Assembly (NCBI GenBank): GCA_963642145.1
Contig: CAVIFU010000005.1
Span: forward strand, 1-59,801
Direction: 5' to 3'
DNA length: 59,801 nucleotides
DNA from: Stercoripulliclostridium_A sp963642145
Lineage (GTDB): Bacteria > Bacillota > Clostridia > Christensenellales > DTU072
The notes under the pieces were generated by a model. The model made no database searches, was not told the origin of the DNA, and was given only the letters and a program-made list of their open reading frames with translations. Numbering within the stretch: position 1 is the first letter of the stretch; each line of letters opens with the position of its first letter. Below, piece after piece: positions 40,019-48,274 of this stretch. A program made the position numbers and the translations under genes.

Positions 40019-40155
40019 TTAGTAACCTCCAAGTTAATTAAGTGTTTTTCTATATATCCGAATCGCCGGGTAAACCGCTTAAGAATGCTTCACGGTTCAG
40101 CCGCCCCTGCGACATTTTCTTCATACATGACAATACGCGGGTGTTACCCACGAAC
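40019..40155 (-). promoter_or_regulatory. Structured 5' leader of rpsM, candidate ribosomal-protein autoregulation site
   Basis: About 137 nt between the predicted start of transcription and rpsM. It contains a tight hairpin CGTGGGT-AAC-ACCCGCG and a larger fold with AACCG/CGGTT arms and a GGGGCGGCTG/ACCCGGCG region, then AGGTTACTAA before the ATG (GGAGG at 8 nt). No open frame. S4 or S13 would be plausible ligands; no known motif was matched. Confidence 0.45.
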
Positions 40156-40161
40156 TTTAAT

Positions 40162-40191
40162 ATTTTAGCACAAGACAACTTTTATACGCAA
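40162..40191 (-). promoter_or_regulatory. Internal promoter before rpsM with extended -10
   Basis: Minus strand: TTGCGT (40186-40191), 18 bp, TGC-TAAAAT (-10 at 40162-40167, TG one base upstream). The -35 box lies inside a 41-nt perfect inverted repeat (40174-40214). Confidence 0.65.
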
Positions 40192-40214
40192 ACAATTTAC
40201 GCATAAAAGTTGTC
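40174..40214. repeat. Perfect 19-bp inverted repeat overlapping the rpsM promoter
   Basis: The arms GACAACTTTTAT and ATAAAAGTTGTC continue inward through GCGTAAA/TTTGCGT with G-T pairs, leaving a 3-nt loop. On the minus strand no U-run follows, so it is a poor terminator for infA-rpmJ read-through; it may be an operator or a transcript-processing hairpin. Confidence 0.7.
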
Positions 40215-40247
40215 GATTTTTGAAAATATTCTTTGCAAATTCGTTTC

Positions 40248-40364
40248 TTAGCCTTGAGTTTGCTTGTGGCTGGGGTTTTTGGAGCATATTACCATAACCT
40301 TGCCGTGTCTTTTGATGATCTTGCACTTGTCGCACATAGGTTTAACAGAGGGTCTGACTTTCAT
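40248..40364 (-). CDS. rpmJ: 50S ribosomal protein L36 (zinc form)
   Basis: A 38-aa protein starting MKVRPSVKPMCDKCKIIKR and ending HKQTQG, with the zinc ligands Cys11, Cys14, Cys27 and His33. It follows infA by 23 nt, with AGGAG upstream, and is the last gene of the upstream transcript. Confidence 0.97.
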   Translation of the reverse strand: MKVRPSVKPMCDKCKIIKRHGKVMVICSKNPSHKQTQG

Positions 40365-40387
40365 TTTTATTCTCCTTAATGATGAAT

Positions 40388-40609
40388 TTAGTTTTTGCTG
40401 CGGTATACAATACGTCCTTTATTCAAGTCGTATGGGCTCATGGCGATCTTTACGTTATCGCCGACGTAAACTTTGATGTTGTTTACTCTCATCTTGCCGG
40501 CAAGATACGCGGTTATTACGTGACCGTTGCTCAGCTTGACTTTGAAGTTCGTGCCGGGTAATACTTCCACCACGGTGCCTTCTACTTCGATTGTATCGTC
40601 CTTGGACAT
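40388..40609 (-). CDS. infA: Translation initiation factor IF-1
   Basis: A 73-aa OB-fold factor (MSKDDTIEVEGTVVEVLP, FKVKLSNGHVI, YDLNKGRIVYR) that binds the 30S A site. AAGGAG lies before the ATG. Confidence 0.98.
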   Translation of the reverse strand: MSKDDTIEVEGTVVEVLPGTNFKVKLSNGHVITAYLAGKMRVNNIKVYVGDNVKIAMSPYDLNKGRIVYRSKN

Positions 40610-40625
40610 AAAGTTCTCCTTGTTT

Positions 40626-40898
40626 TTATATCGATCCGTTGTAAGCGTGCAACGCCCGTCTTACTTCCGCGTCGACGACGTTTTGGTTCTCGCCAAGCTT
40701 CCTGCCGATTTCTTCGGCTACTTCCGCTTGTACCGCGAGATGTTTGATTTTTTTGAGTTTCGGCGCGTTCGCCTTGCGGAGTTTGCCGTCGGCTATTTTG
40801 ACGTACTTGTCGTCGACAATCTCGACTACCACGTAAAATCTGCCGGCGTCGTGTCCCGCCACGGAATACACCACCGAACCGAGTTCGATTTGCTTCAT
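40626..40898 (-). CDS. KOW-domain RNA-binding protein, ribosomal L14e-like
   Basis: A 90-aa protein with an N-terminal KOW motif (ELGSVVYSVAGHDAGRFYVVVEIVDDKYV, residues 5-33 read in parts) and a basic stretch GKLRKANAPKLKKIKH. Such L14e/L6e/L27e-like proteins sit between map and infA in many Clostridia; their ribosomal role is unproven. The family begins at MKQIELGS; longer in-frame starts would run into map and are rejected. Confidence 0.85.
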   Translation of the reverse strand: MKQIELGSVVYSVAGHDAGRFYVVVEIVDDKYVKIADGKLRKANAPKLKKIKHLAVQAEVAEEIGRKLGENQNVVDAEVRRALHAYNGSI

Positions 40899-40905
40899 AT
40901 CAACC

Positions 40906-41652
40906 TCACAGAGTGAGTATCTCGACGCCGTCCGGACGAATAACCACGGTGTTTTCGTAGTGCGCCGACGCTTTGCCGTCCGCTGTAGCAAACGTCCAGT
41001 CGTCGCCTTCGTATTGGATTACCCTGCGCGTTCCGATGTTGATCATCGGTTCTATCGCAATAGTCATCCCCGAACAAAGCCTCATTCCTCTACCCGGTAC
41101 GCCGTAATTTGGTACGCTCGGATCTTCGTGCACCGTCGTGCCTATCCCGTGACCTACAAGTTCGCGTATGACCGAGAACCCGTTTGCCTCTGCGTGCTTG
41201 CTGATTTCAGCGCCGAGATCGCCGAGTCTTACGCCGTCGCGTAATATGGCGACGCCTTTGAAGAAACATTCCTTGCATACTTCGGCAAGTTTGCGTTTCT
41301 CCGGCGTTGTATCTCCGATAATTACGGTGCGCGCCGCGTCCGTGTGGAAGCCGTGAAGTCCGACTCCTCCGTCTATTTTGAGGAGCATGCCCTCCTCAAG
41401 CACTCTGTTGCTCGGGAACCCGTGGACGACTTCTTCGTCTATCGACGTGCAAAGCGTCGCCGGGAATCCGCCGTACCCGAGGAAAGACGGAACCGCATTG
41501 TGTTTTTTAATATAGTCATAAGCGATGGCGTCGAGCCGTCTGGTGGTTACACCCGGTTTGGCGTTCTCCGCGACAAGGTCCAATACGTCGCGCAGAATCT
41601 TGCCTGCTTCACGCATATAACCTATTTCTTTTTCGCTTTTGATAGTTACCAT
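40906..41652 (-). CDS. map: Methionine aminopeptidase type I
   Basis: A 248-aa metalloenzyme that removes initiator Met. The dinuclear metal ligands are in GVGLHGFHTDAART (first Asp), then HGIGTTVHEDPSVPNYG (His) and IEPMIN and ENTVVI (two Glu). It starts one base after adk. Confidence 0.97.
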   Translation of the reverse strand: MVTIKSEKEIGYMREAGKILRDVLDLVAENAKPGVTTRRLDAIAYDYIKKHNAVPSFLGYGGFPATLCTSIDEEVVHGFPSNRVLEEGMLLKIDGGVGLHGFHTDAARTVIIGDTTPEKRKLAEVCKECFFKGVAILRDGVRLGDLGAEISKHAEANGFSVIRELVGHGIGTTVHEDPSVPNYGVPGRGMRLCSGMTIAIEPMINIGTRRVIQYEGDDWTFATADGKASAHYENTVVIRPDGVEILTL

Positions 41653-41653
41653 A

Positions 41654-42271
41654 TTATTTCTTGAGTAATTCGATTATATCCTTGAAGGTTTCATCGATTG
41701 TTTTGTCTGCGTCGATATTCACAAGCAATCCGCGCTCCTTGTAGAACTCCACGAGAGGAGCGGTGTTTTGCTCGTAAACGGCGAGCCTGTTACGAATAAT
41801 ATCTTCTTTATCGTCGTCCCTTACAAACAAAGGTTTTCCGCAACGATCGCAATTTTCACCCGGATGAGTGGAAACATGATACGTTTCTCCGCAAACGCAA
41901 GTACGTCTGCCGCCAAGCCTCTCTACAACTCTTTCGAAGTCGATGACGAAATTGATAACGTAATCGATTTCGGTAAGCTTTTCGAGGGCTTCCGCCTGAG
42001 GGATGCTGCGCGGAAATCCGTCAAGCAGAAATCCGTTTTTGCAGTCGTCGGCAGAAAGCCTTTCGGCAACGATCTTGACAACCACGTCGTCCGGTACGAG
42101 CTGACCTTTATCCATAAAGCTCTTGGCATACATACCGATCTCCGTGCCCCTTGCGATATTGGAGCGGAAGGCATCCCCCGTTGAAATGTGGGGGATACCG
42201 TAATACTCCTTTAACTTAACCGCTTGCGAGCCTTTGCCCGCGCCCGGTGCGCCTAACAAAATAATATTCAT
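41654..42271 (-). CDS. adk: Adenylate kinase
   Basis: A 205-aa enzyme (ATP + AMP to 2 ADP). P-loop GAPGAGKGSQ (8-17), AMP site STGDAFR, GFPRSIPQAEALE. The lid has zinc ligands Cys125, Cys127, Cys141, Cys144: the first pair is CxC (RRTCVCGETYH), one residue shorter than the usual CxxC. Its ATG overlaps the secY stop by one base. Confidence 0.97.
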   Translation of the reverse strand: MNIILLGAPGAGKGSQAVKLKEYYGIPHISTGDAFRSNIARGTEIGMYAKSFMDKGQLVPDDVVVKIVAERLSADDCKNGFLLDGFPRSIPQAEALEKLTEIDYVINFVIDFERVVERLGGRRTCVCGETYHVSTHPGENCDRCGKPLFVRDDDKEDIIRNRLAVYEQNTAPLVEFYKERGLLVNIDADKTIDETFKDIIELLKK

Positions 42272-43608
42272 TATTTGAGGAATCCTTTGTTGTTTTTGAC
42301 GAGGATCTGGCTTTCGAGCTGCTTTTGGAACTCGAGAGCGACGGAAACGACGATCATCAGTCCGGTTGCGGAGAACGCATTGCCGAGTCCGAGATTTTTG
42401 AATCCGCTGATCTGTTGAAGAATTAGCGTAGGTATAAGCGAAATTACGGCGAGGAACAACGCGCCTACCAAGGTAAGTCTATTGTTCTTTTTGCGCAGAT
42501 AATCGCTTGTCGCTTTGCCCGGTCTGATGCCCGGGATAAATCCGCCGTTTTGTTGCAACATGCGCGCCACGTCGTCCGGGTTGAATTGTATTTGCGCATA
42601 GAAGTATGCGAAGAATATAATCAACAAGAACATTATCGGTGCATAGAGGTTGCCGTTGACGCCCAACCATTCAGCCCAGAACAGACCGAACGACGTGCTC
42701 TCCCATCCGCCGAATTGGATAATCATCTGCGGGAAGGAAATGAGCGAGGAAGCGAATATGAAAGGCATAACGCCGCCTGCGGTAACTTTTAGCGGAATGT
42801 GGGTGGACTGTCCGCCGTACATCTTGTTGCCCTTGATTTGCTTGGCGTATTGCACTTGAACCTTTTCTTCCGCCATATCGAACAATACGATGACGAAGAA
42901 CATGAGAAGCACGAGCAATATGAAGCCCAAGAGGAACCATATACCGGTTGTGTCGTCCGACGCTACTTGTTGCGGTATTACGACGCTCATTGCCGTCCAA
43001 ATGGAAGAACCGAGGGAGGAAATGATACCTATAAATATTATGAGTGAGGTACCGTTGCCTATGCCGTACTCGGTAATTCTTTCTCCGAGCCACATAACGA
43101 GGCAGGATCCGCCGACAAGAATCAATACGATAAATATCATCGTGAATACTTTATCGACTTGGTTCGTGGAGTCGCCGGTAAAGACGGGGATGATGCAGTT
43201 GCTGTTTTGCCATAGGAATACTACGCCTATAGCTTGGATAACGGCAAGCGCTACCGCCACGTATCTTGTGTATTGTGAAATCTTTTTTCTCCCTTCTTCT
43301 CCCCCTTCCTTGCTGAGTTTTTCGAGCTTGGGAATTATAAGAGTTAACAGCTGCATGATAATGAAGCTGTTAATGAAGGGGACTATACCTAAGGCAAACA
43401 ACGTGCCATAGGAAAACGCTTGTCCGGTGATTGCCGAAAGCATTAAGGTGAAATCCGTATTGGATAAACTACCGAATATCGCAGCCGAATCCAGCCCCGG
43501 GATCGGTACGTAGCACCCGACCCTGTACACCAAAATCAGTGCAAAGGTCAGAAGCATCTTCTTGCGTATATCCTTCGACAGGAATGCGTTTTTTATAGTC
43601 TGGAACAT
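42271..43608 (-). CDS. secY: Preprotein translocase subunit SecY
   Basis: A 445-aa ten-helix channel. The start RKKMLLTFALILVYRVGCYVPIPGLD and the plug/cytosolic loops (GERITEYGIGNGTSLII, QQNGGFIPGIRPG) are diagnostic. It exports the many lipoproteins encoded in this window. Start and rplO stop share one base. Confidence 0.98.
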   Translation of the reverse strand: MFQTIKNAFLSKDIRKKMLLTFALILVYRVGCYVPIPGLDSAAIFGSLSNTDFTLMLSAITGQAFSYGTLFALGIVPFINSFIIMQLLTLIIPKLEKLSKEGGEEGRKKISQYTRYVAVALAVIQAIGVVFLWQNSNCIIPVFTGDSTNQVDKVFTMIFIVLILVGGSCLVMWLGERITEYGIGNGTSLIIFIGIISSLGSSIWTAMSVVIPQQVASDDTTGIWFLLGFILLVLLMFFVIVLFDMAEEKVQVQYAKQIKGNKMYGGQSTHIPLKVTAGGVMPFIFASSLISFPQMIIQFGGWESTSFGLFWAEWLGVNGNLYAPIMFLLIIFFAYFYAQIQFNPDDVARMLQQNGGFIPGIRPGKATSDYLRKKNNRLTLVGALFLAVISLIPTLILQQISGFKNLGLGNAFSATGLMIVVSVALEFQKQLESQILVKNNKGFLK

Positions 43609-44051
43609 TAGAGTACCTCTACTTTACCGCCTGCTTTTTCAATTTTATCGGCAGCCGATTGGGTAAATTTGTTTGCTTGAACGGTAAGCTTCTTGGTGAG
43701 TTCGCCATCGCCTAATACCTTCAAGCCGTAGGGCTGTAACTTTTTGATGAGACCCGCATCGGCAAGAAGTTCCGCGGTAATTACGGTGCCGTCTGCGAAG
43801 TTGTCGAGTACGCCGACGTTAACGGTGGTATACTCTGCCGTGAAATGGTTCTTAAATCCTCTCTTGGGGACTCTACGAGTGAGGGGCATTTGTCCGCCTT
43901 CAAATCCGGGACGTACGCCACCGCCGCTCCTTGCCCATTGACCTTTGTGACCTTTGCCGCTCGTTTTGCCGAGACCGGAGCCGATTCCTCTGCCGAGCCT
44001 CTTAGCGGGTGTGACCGCGCCTTCCGCGGGAGCTAAAGTGTGAAGTTTCAT
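43608..44051 (-). CDS. rplO: 50S ribosomal protein L15
   Basis: A 147-aa assembly protein; LGRGIGSGLGKTSGKGHKGQ and GFEGGQMPLTRRVPKRGF are the conserved rRNA-binding parts. Confidence 0.98.
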   Translation of the reverse strand: MKLHTLAPAEGAVTPAKRLGRGIGSGLGKTSGKGHKGQWARSGGGVRPGFEGGQMPLTRRVPKRGFKNHFTAEYTTVNVGVLDNFADGTVITAELLADAGLIKKLQPYGLKVLGDGELTKKLTVQANKFTQSAADKIEKAGGKVEVL

Positions 44052-44061
44052 TCTGCACCTC

Positions 44062-44244
44062 CTAATCGACGTTTTCCACGCGCACGAGGTGGGATACTTT
44101 GAATATCATACCACGGATGACGGGATTGTCTTCATGAATTCTGCTTGCGCCGACTTTGTTGAGTCCGAGCGCTTTGACGTTTGCCTTTTGATTTTCGAGG
44201 CAACCGATAGTGCTTTTAACAAGTGTTACTTTAATCTTAGCCAT
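44062..44244 (-). CDS. rpmD: 50S ribosomal protein L30
   Basis: A 60-aa protein: KVTLVKSTIGCLENQKANVKALGLNK (read in parts) and HLVRVENVD end. Normal bacterial length. Confidence 0.97.
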   Translation of the reverse strand: MAKIKVTLVKSTIGCLENQKANVKALGLNKVGASRIHEDNPVIRGMIFKVSHLVRVENVD

Positions 44245-44254
44245 TGTCTGCCTC

Positions 44255-44770
44255 CTAACCGAGTATCTCTTCTACGGTTTTGCCGCGAAGCTTTGCATAC
44301 TCCTCTGCAGTCTTAAGGGATTTAAGACCGACGATGGTAGCTTTCGCGCTGTTAATGGGGTTGTTGGTTCCGATGCACTTGGTACGGATATCTTTGATGC
44401 CGCTGACTTCGAGTACTTTACGTACTGCGCCGCCGGCGATAACGCCGGTACCTTCGGGAGCGGGAAGCATAAGTACTTTGCCTCTGCCGAAGTTGCCTAT
44501 TACCATGTGCGGAATGGTTCTGCCGTCGGTGGAGATGGTGAACATCGCCTTTTGAGCAGCTTTATGCGCTTTTTCGAGTGCTTCCGGTACTTCCGCAGCC
44601 TTGCCCATGCCGAGTCCGACTCTGCCTTTACCGTCACCGACTACCACGAGGGCGGCAAAACGCATGTTGCGTCCGCCCTTAACAACCTTGGTAACGCGGT
44701 TGATGGATATGGTCTTTTTGATGAGATCGTCTTTAGGTTCTCTATTGAATCTGTTATCGTTTCTTGCCAT
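44255..44770 (-). CDS. rpsE: 30S ribosomal protein S5
   Basis: A 171-aa fidelity protein at the mRNA entry site together with S3 and S4: INRVTKVVKGGRNMRFAALV and GTGVIAGGAVRKVLEVSGI. Confidence 0.98.
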   Translation of the reverse strand: MARNDNRFNREPKDDLIKKTISINRVTKVVKGGRNMRFAALVVVGDGKGRVGLGMGKAAEVPEALEKAHKAAQKAMFTISTDGRTIPHMVIGNFGRGKVLMLPAPEGTGVIAGGAVRKVLEVSGIKDIRTKCIGTNNPINSAKATIVGLKSLKTAEEYAKLRGKTVEEILG

Positions 44771-44782
44771 AATCTTTATCTC

Positions 44783-45151
44783 CTAAAACTCGAGTCCGGC
44801 TTTTCTTGCGCCATCGGCAAGAGCTGCTACACGACCGGTGTAAAGATAACCTCCACGGTCAAATACTACAGTCTTAACGCCCTTTTCTACGGCAAGTTTG
44901 CCTATCGCTTCGCCTACTACTGCGGCAGCTTCGGTCTTGGTCTTGCCCTCTACAAGGGGTTTAATGTCCTTTTGGAGGGTGTTCACCGCGCAAAGAGTCT
45001 CGCCCTTGGTGTCGTCGATGACTTGCGCATAGATGTTTACCGTCGACCTCGTTACGCAAAGACGAGGTATATCGGTGGTGCCTTTAAGGTCATTACGGAG
45101 TCTGACGTGTCTTTTTTGTCTGACTTTATTCTTATTAGGTTTCTTAAACAT
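44783..45151 (-). CDS. rplR: 50S ribosomal protein L18
   Basis: A 122-aa 5S rRNA-binding protein; VFDRGGYLYTGRVAALADGARKAGLEF at the end (read in parts) is typical. Confidence 0.98.
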   Translation of the reverse strand: MFKKPNKNKVRQKRHVRLRNDLKGTTDIPRLCVTRSTVNIYAQVIDDTKGETLCAVNTLQKDIKPLVEGKTKTEAAAVVGEAIGKLAVEKGVKTVVFDRGGYLYTGRVAALADGARKAGLEF

Positions 45152-45166
45152 ATTTTACGTTCTCCT

Positions 45167-45709
45167 CTATTTACCTGCGGTCTTGCCTTCTTTACGGAGG
45201 ATGGTTTCATCCTTGTAACGAATACCGTAGCCATGATACGGCTCGGGCTTGCGGATAGCCTTGATGTTGGCTGCGACTTGCCCTACCAACGTCTTGTCGA
45301 TGCCCTTAACCGCGATCTCGGTGGGAGCTACTACTTCCAGTTTGATACCCGCGGGAGGTACTACGTCTACGGTGTGGCTGTATCCTACGGAAAGAACAAT
45401 CTTGTCGCCCTGAGCAACTGCTTTCCAGCCTACGCCGGATATAACAAGGTTCTTGCTGTATCCCTTTTCGACGCCGACTATCATGTTGTGGATAAGAGCG
45501 CGATACAAGCCGTGGGCTGCTTTAACGTCCTTAGCCTCGGAAGTACGTACGACGTGTACAACGTGGTCTTCCACATTGACGCCGATGTTTGCGTTCTCGA
45601 TCTTTTGCGTAAGAGTTCCGAGAGGTCCGCTTACGGTAACTACGCCGTCTTTGAATTCTACGGTCGTATTGTCCGGGAATTTGATGGGTGCTCTACCTAT
45701 TCTTGACAT
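45167..45709 (-). CDS. rplF: 50S ribosomal protein L6
   Basis: A 180-aa duplicated-fold protein near the factor-binding site; SRIGRAPIKFPDNT start and EPYHGYGIRYKDETILRKEGKTAGK end. Confidence 0.98.
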   Translation of the reverse strand: MSRIGRAPIKFPDNTTVEFKDGVVTVSGPLGTLTQKIENANIGVNVEDHVVHVVRTSEAKDVKAAHGLYRALIHNMIVGVEKGYSKNLVISGVGWKAVAQGDKIVLSVGYSHTVDVVPPAGIKLEVVAPTEIAVKGIDKTLVGQVAANIKAIRKPEPYHGYGIRYKDETILRKEGKTAGK

Positions 45710-45721
45710 TAGTATTACCTC

Positions 45722-46126
45722 CTACCAAACGTACGCGAGTACTTCGCCGCCGGCGCCGAGTGCGCGAGCCTTCTTATCCGTCATAACACCCTTCGAGGTG
45801 GATATGATGGCGATTCCGAGTCCTCCGAGAACCTTGGGTATCGCGTCGCTCTTGGCGTATACGCGGAGACCGGGTTTGGAGATCTTCTTGAGTCCGTTGA
45901 TAACCTTCTCTTTGTTGGCGGTGTATTTGAGAGATATATGTATAGTCTCTTGTACCGCGCCTTCCGCCTTATCTACGATGTAGCCGTTGATAAAGCCTTC
46001 TTCCAATAATATTTGAGCTATTGCTACTTTGAGCTTGGATGCGGGAACGTCTACGTTCTCTTTCTTAGCCGTCAAAGCGTTGCGAATGCGAGTAAGCATA
46101 TCGGCAATGGGATCTGTCATAGTCAT
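45722..46126 (-). CDS. rpsH: 30S ribosomal protein S8
   Basis: A 134-aa central-domain protein (DPIADMLTRIRNAL, KPGLRVYAKSDAIPKVLGGLGIAI). Two nearby ATGs; the first has AGGAGG at 9 nt and is kept. Confidence 0.98.
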   Translation of the reverse strand: MTMTDPIADMLTRIRNALTAKKENVDVPASKLKVAIAQILLEEGFINGYIVDKAEGAVQETIHISLKYTANKEKVINGLKKISKPGLRVYAKSDAIPKVLGGLGIAIISTSKGVMTDKKARALGAGGEVLAYVW

Positions 46127-46140
46127 ATCTCTGTACCTCC

Positions 46141-46326
46141 TTACCAGCTTGCCTTACGGACGCCCGGGATTTCACCCTTGTATGCAAGTTCTCTGAAGCA
46201 TATTCTGCAAATTCCGTACTTGCGGAGTACCGCGTGGGGTCTGCCGCAAATGGAGCAACGAGTATACTCGCGAGTGGAGAACTTTTGCTTTCTTTGTTGC
46301 TTATTGATCATTGATTTTTTAGCCAT
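46141..46326 (-). CDS. rpsN: 30S ribosomal protein S14, zinc (type Z) form
   Basis: A 61-aa S14 with zinc ligands Cys24, Cys27, Cys40 and Cys43 (RCSICGRPHAVLRKYGICRI). Confidence 0.98.
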   Translation of the reverse strand: MAKKSMINKQQRKQKFSTREYTRCSICGRPHAVLRKYGICRICFRELAYKGEIPGVRKASW

Positions 46327-46336
46327 TGTTGACCTC

Positions 46337-46924
46337 CTACTTGCTGAAGGGTACGCCGAGGAGCTTGAGGAGCTCTTTGGCTTCTTCGTCGGTTTTTGCG
46401 GTTGTGGTTACGCAAACGTCAAAACCTCTGGTCTTCTCGATGTGATCGAAATCGATTTCCGGGAAGATAAGTTGCTCTTTGATGCCGAGGGTATAGTTGC
46501 CTCTTCCGTCAAAGGATTTGCCCGATACGCCCTTGAAGTCGCGAACACGCGGAAGAGCGATGGATACGAGCTTGTCGAGGAAATACCACATCTTGTCGCC
46601 GCGGAGCGTTACCTTGGCGCCGACTTGTTGACCCTCTCTGACTTTGAAGTTTGCAACGGAGTTCTTCGCCTTGGTAGCAACGGGCTTTTGTCCGCTGATC
46701 TTTTCGAGCTCTTCCATCGCGAGTTGCATGCTCTTGGAGTTATCCTTGATGTCGCCGAAACGCATGTTGAGCACTACCTTCTCGACTCTCGGAACCTGCA
46801 TGACGGTGTCATACGAGAAAGTCTTGATGAGGGCGGGAACAACTTCTTCTTTGTACTTGACTTGAAGTCTCGGAGTTTCTTTTACGGCAGGAGCCGTAGC
46901 TTTTACTTGTTCTTTCTTAGCCAT
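46337..46924 (-). CDS. rplE: 50S ribosomal protein L5, with N-terminal extension
   Basis: A 195-aa 5S rRNA-binding protein. The core from RLQVKYKEEVVPALIK is standard; residues 1-18 (KEQVKATAPAVKETP) are an extra Lys/Ala/Pro stretch compared with Bacillus L5. Confidence 0.97.
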   Translation of the reverse strand: MAKKEQVKATAPAVKETPRLQVKYKEEVVPALIKTFSYDTVMQVPRVEKVVLNMRFGDIKDNSKSMQLAMEELEKISGQKPVATKAKNSVANFKVREGQQVGAKVTLRGDKMWYFLDKLVSIALPRVRDFKGVSGKSFDGRGNYTLGIKEQLIFPEIDFDHIEKTRGFDVCVTTTAKTDEEAKELLKLLGVPFSK

Positions 46925-46939
46925 TTTTACGCCTCCTTA

Positions 46940-47371
46940 TTATTCTGCCGTCGCGGTATCCGCGGTTTCTTCTACCTTGGCAGCCTTCTTGCGGACGGTT
47001 GCTTTGGTTGCTTTCTTGGCGGTGGCTTTTGCCGCAGCCTTCTTGGTTACGAGCGTGGCGCCGCACTTCTTGCAATAACGGACTCTCTTGCCGTCTTCTT
47101 CACGGATTCCTACGCGAGTCGCTTTGCCGCAAGCGGCGCAAATAGGCATAACGTTGGAGATATCCACGCTACCCGGTTGCTTTACGAGTCCGCCCTTTTC
47201 GTTGGCTTTGCGAGCTTTGACCGCCTTGGTGTTGACGGTGGCAAGGTCGTTGCCTTCTACAAGGACTCTGTGCTTGTCCGCGTTGATAGCGGTTACTTGC
47301 GCGGTCTTGCCCTTGTCTTTGCCGGCAATTATCATTACGTAATCGTCTTTCTTTACGCTGTATTTAGTCAT
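46940..47371 (-). CDS. rplX: 50S ribosomal protein L24, zinc form with Ala/Lys tail
   Basis: A 143-aa L24. KOW core KKDDYVMIIAGKDKGKTAQV, then a zinc site built from CAACGKA and CKKCGAT (about residues 70-100), then a low-complexity tail of about 40 residues (KKAAAKATAKKATKATVRKK) ending acidic. Confidence 0.97.
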   Translation of the reverse strand: MTKYSVKKDDYVMIIAGKDKGKTAQVTAINADKHRVLVEGNDLATVNTKAVKARKANEKGGLVKQPGSVDISNVMPICAACGKATRVGIREEDGKRVRYCKKCGATLVTKKAAAKATAKKATKATVRKKAAKVEETADTATAE

Positions 47372-47382
47372 TTGTCTGCCTC

Positions 47383-47751
47383 CTAAAGAACTTCGGGAGC
47401 GAGAGAGATAATCTTTGCAAAGTTCTTATCTCTGAGTTCGCGCGCTACAGGTCCGAAGATACGAGATCCGCGGGGCATATTTTGGTTATCGATGATAACC
47501 GCCGCGTTATCGTCAAACTTGATGTGAGTGCCGTCTTTGCGCATAACGCCCTTGTGGGTACGTACGATAACCGCTTTGACTACATCGCCCTTCTTGACAA
47601 CGCCGCCCGGGGTGGCGGTTTTGACGGAAGCAACGATGATGTCGCCGATATTACCGCTCCTTACGTAGGAACCTCCCATTACGCGGATGCACATGATTTC
47701 TTTGGCACCGCTGTTGTCTGCTACTTTTAATCTGGTTTGAGGTTGTATCAT
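47383..47751 (-). CDS. rplN: 50S ribosomal protein L14
   Basis: A 122-aa protein: MIQPQTRLKVADNSGAKEIM and GPVARELRDKNFAKIISLAPEVL, fully standard. Confidence 0.98.
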   Translation of the reverse strand: MIQPQTRLKVADNSGAKEIMCIRVMGGSYVRSGNIGDIIVASVKTATPGGVVKKGDVVKAVIVRTHKGVMRKDGTHIKFDDNAAVIIDNQNMPRGSRIFGPVARELRDKNFAKIISLAPEVL

Positions 47752-47762
47752 TTTATGCCTCC

Positions 47763-48017
47763 TTACTTCGCTTTCTCAATGATGTTGAGAAGACGCCAAT
47801 TCTTATCTTTGGAGATAGGACGGGTCTCTACGACTTCGACCTTATCGCCTATACCGCACTCGTTGTTCTCATCATGAACTTTGAGCTTTTTGGTACGAAG
47901 AATATACTTTTTGTATAGAGGATGTTTGACCTTCCTCTCTACGGCTACGACGATAGTCTTATCCATCTTATCGCTAACGACTACGCCAACTCTGGTTTTT
48001 CTGAGATTTCTTTCCAT
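47763..48017 (-). CDS. rpsQ: 30S ribosomal protein S17
   Basis: An 84-aa OB-fold protein: GVVVSDKMDKTIVVAVER and GDKVEVVETRPISKDKNWRL. Confidence 0.98.
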   Translation of the reverse strand: MERNLRKTRVGVVVSDKMDKTIVVAVERKVKHPLYKKYILRTKKLKVHDENNECGIGDKVEVVETRPISKDKNWRLLNIIEKAK

Positions 48018-48028
48018 TTAGATGCCTC

Positions 48029-48274
48029 CTATGCCTTCTTCTTAGCGCGGGTCTTCTTGGCAGCCTTCTCGGGCTCTTCTACAAGACCCATTTCTCTTTG
48101 ACGAAGGACAGTCTTCGCTCTCGCGATATCCTTTTTGCATTCAACAAGCGCCATGGGGTTGGAAAGCTGGTTGGTTGCGTGTTTGAAACGAAGGTTGAAT
48201 AATTCCGCCTTAAGCTCGTTTACCTTGTTTACCAATTCTTCATTAGTCATTTCAAAAAAGTTTTTAGCTTTCAT
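48029..48274 (-). CDS. rpmC: 50S ribosomal protein L29
   Basis: An 81-aa two-helix protein at the exit tunnel (ELVNKVNELKAELFNLRFKHA) with a basic tail (EKAAKKTRAKKKA) of about 13 residues beyond the usual length. Confidence 0.97.
   Translation of the reverse strand: MKAKNFFEMTNEELVNKVNELKAELFNLRFKHATNQLSNPMALVECKKDIARAKTVLRQREMGLVEEPEKAAKKTRAKKKA

Noticed and set aside
40174..40214. Inverted repeat read as an intrinsic terminator for infA-rpmJ
   Set aside because: No U-run follows on the minus strand; kept only as an inverted repeat.
44210..45706. 498-codon open frame on the + strand opposite rpsE, rplR and rplF
   Set aside because: Runs antisense across three certain ribosomal genes; shadow of biased codon use.
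46013..47386. 457-codon open frame on the + strand opposite rpsN, rplE and rplX
   Set aside because: Same reason; it crosses gene boundaries without any start signal.
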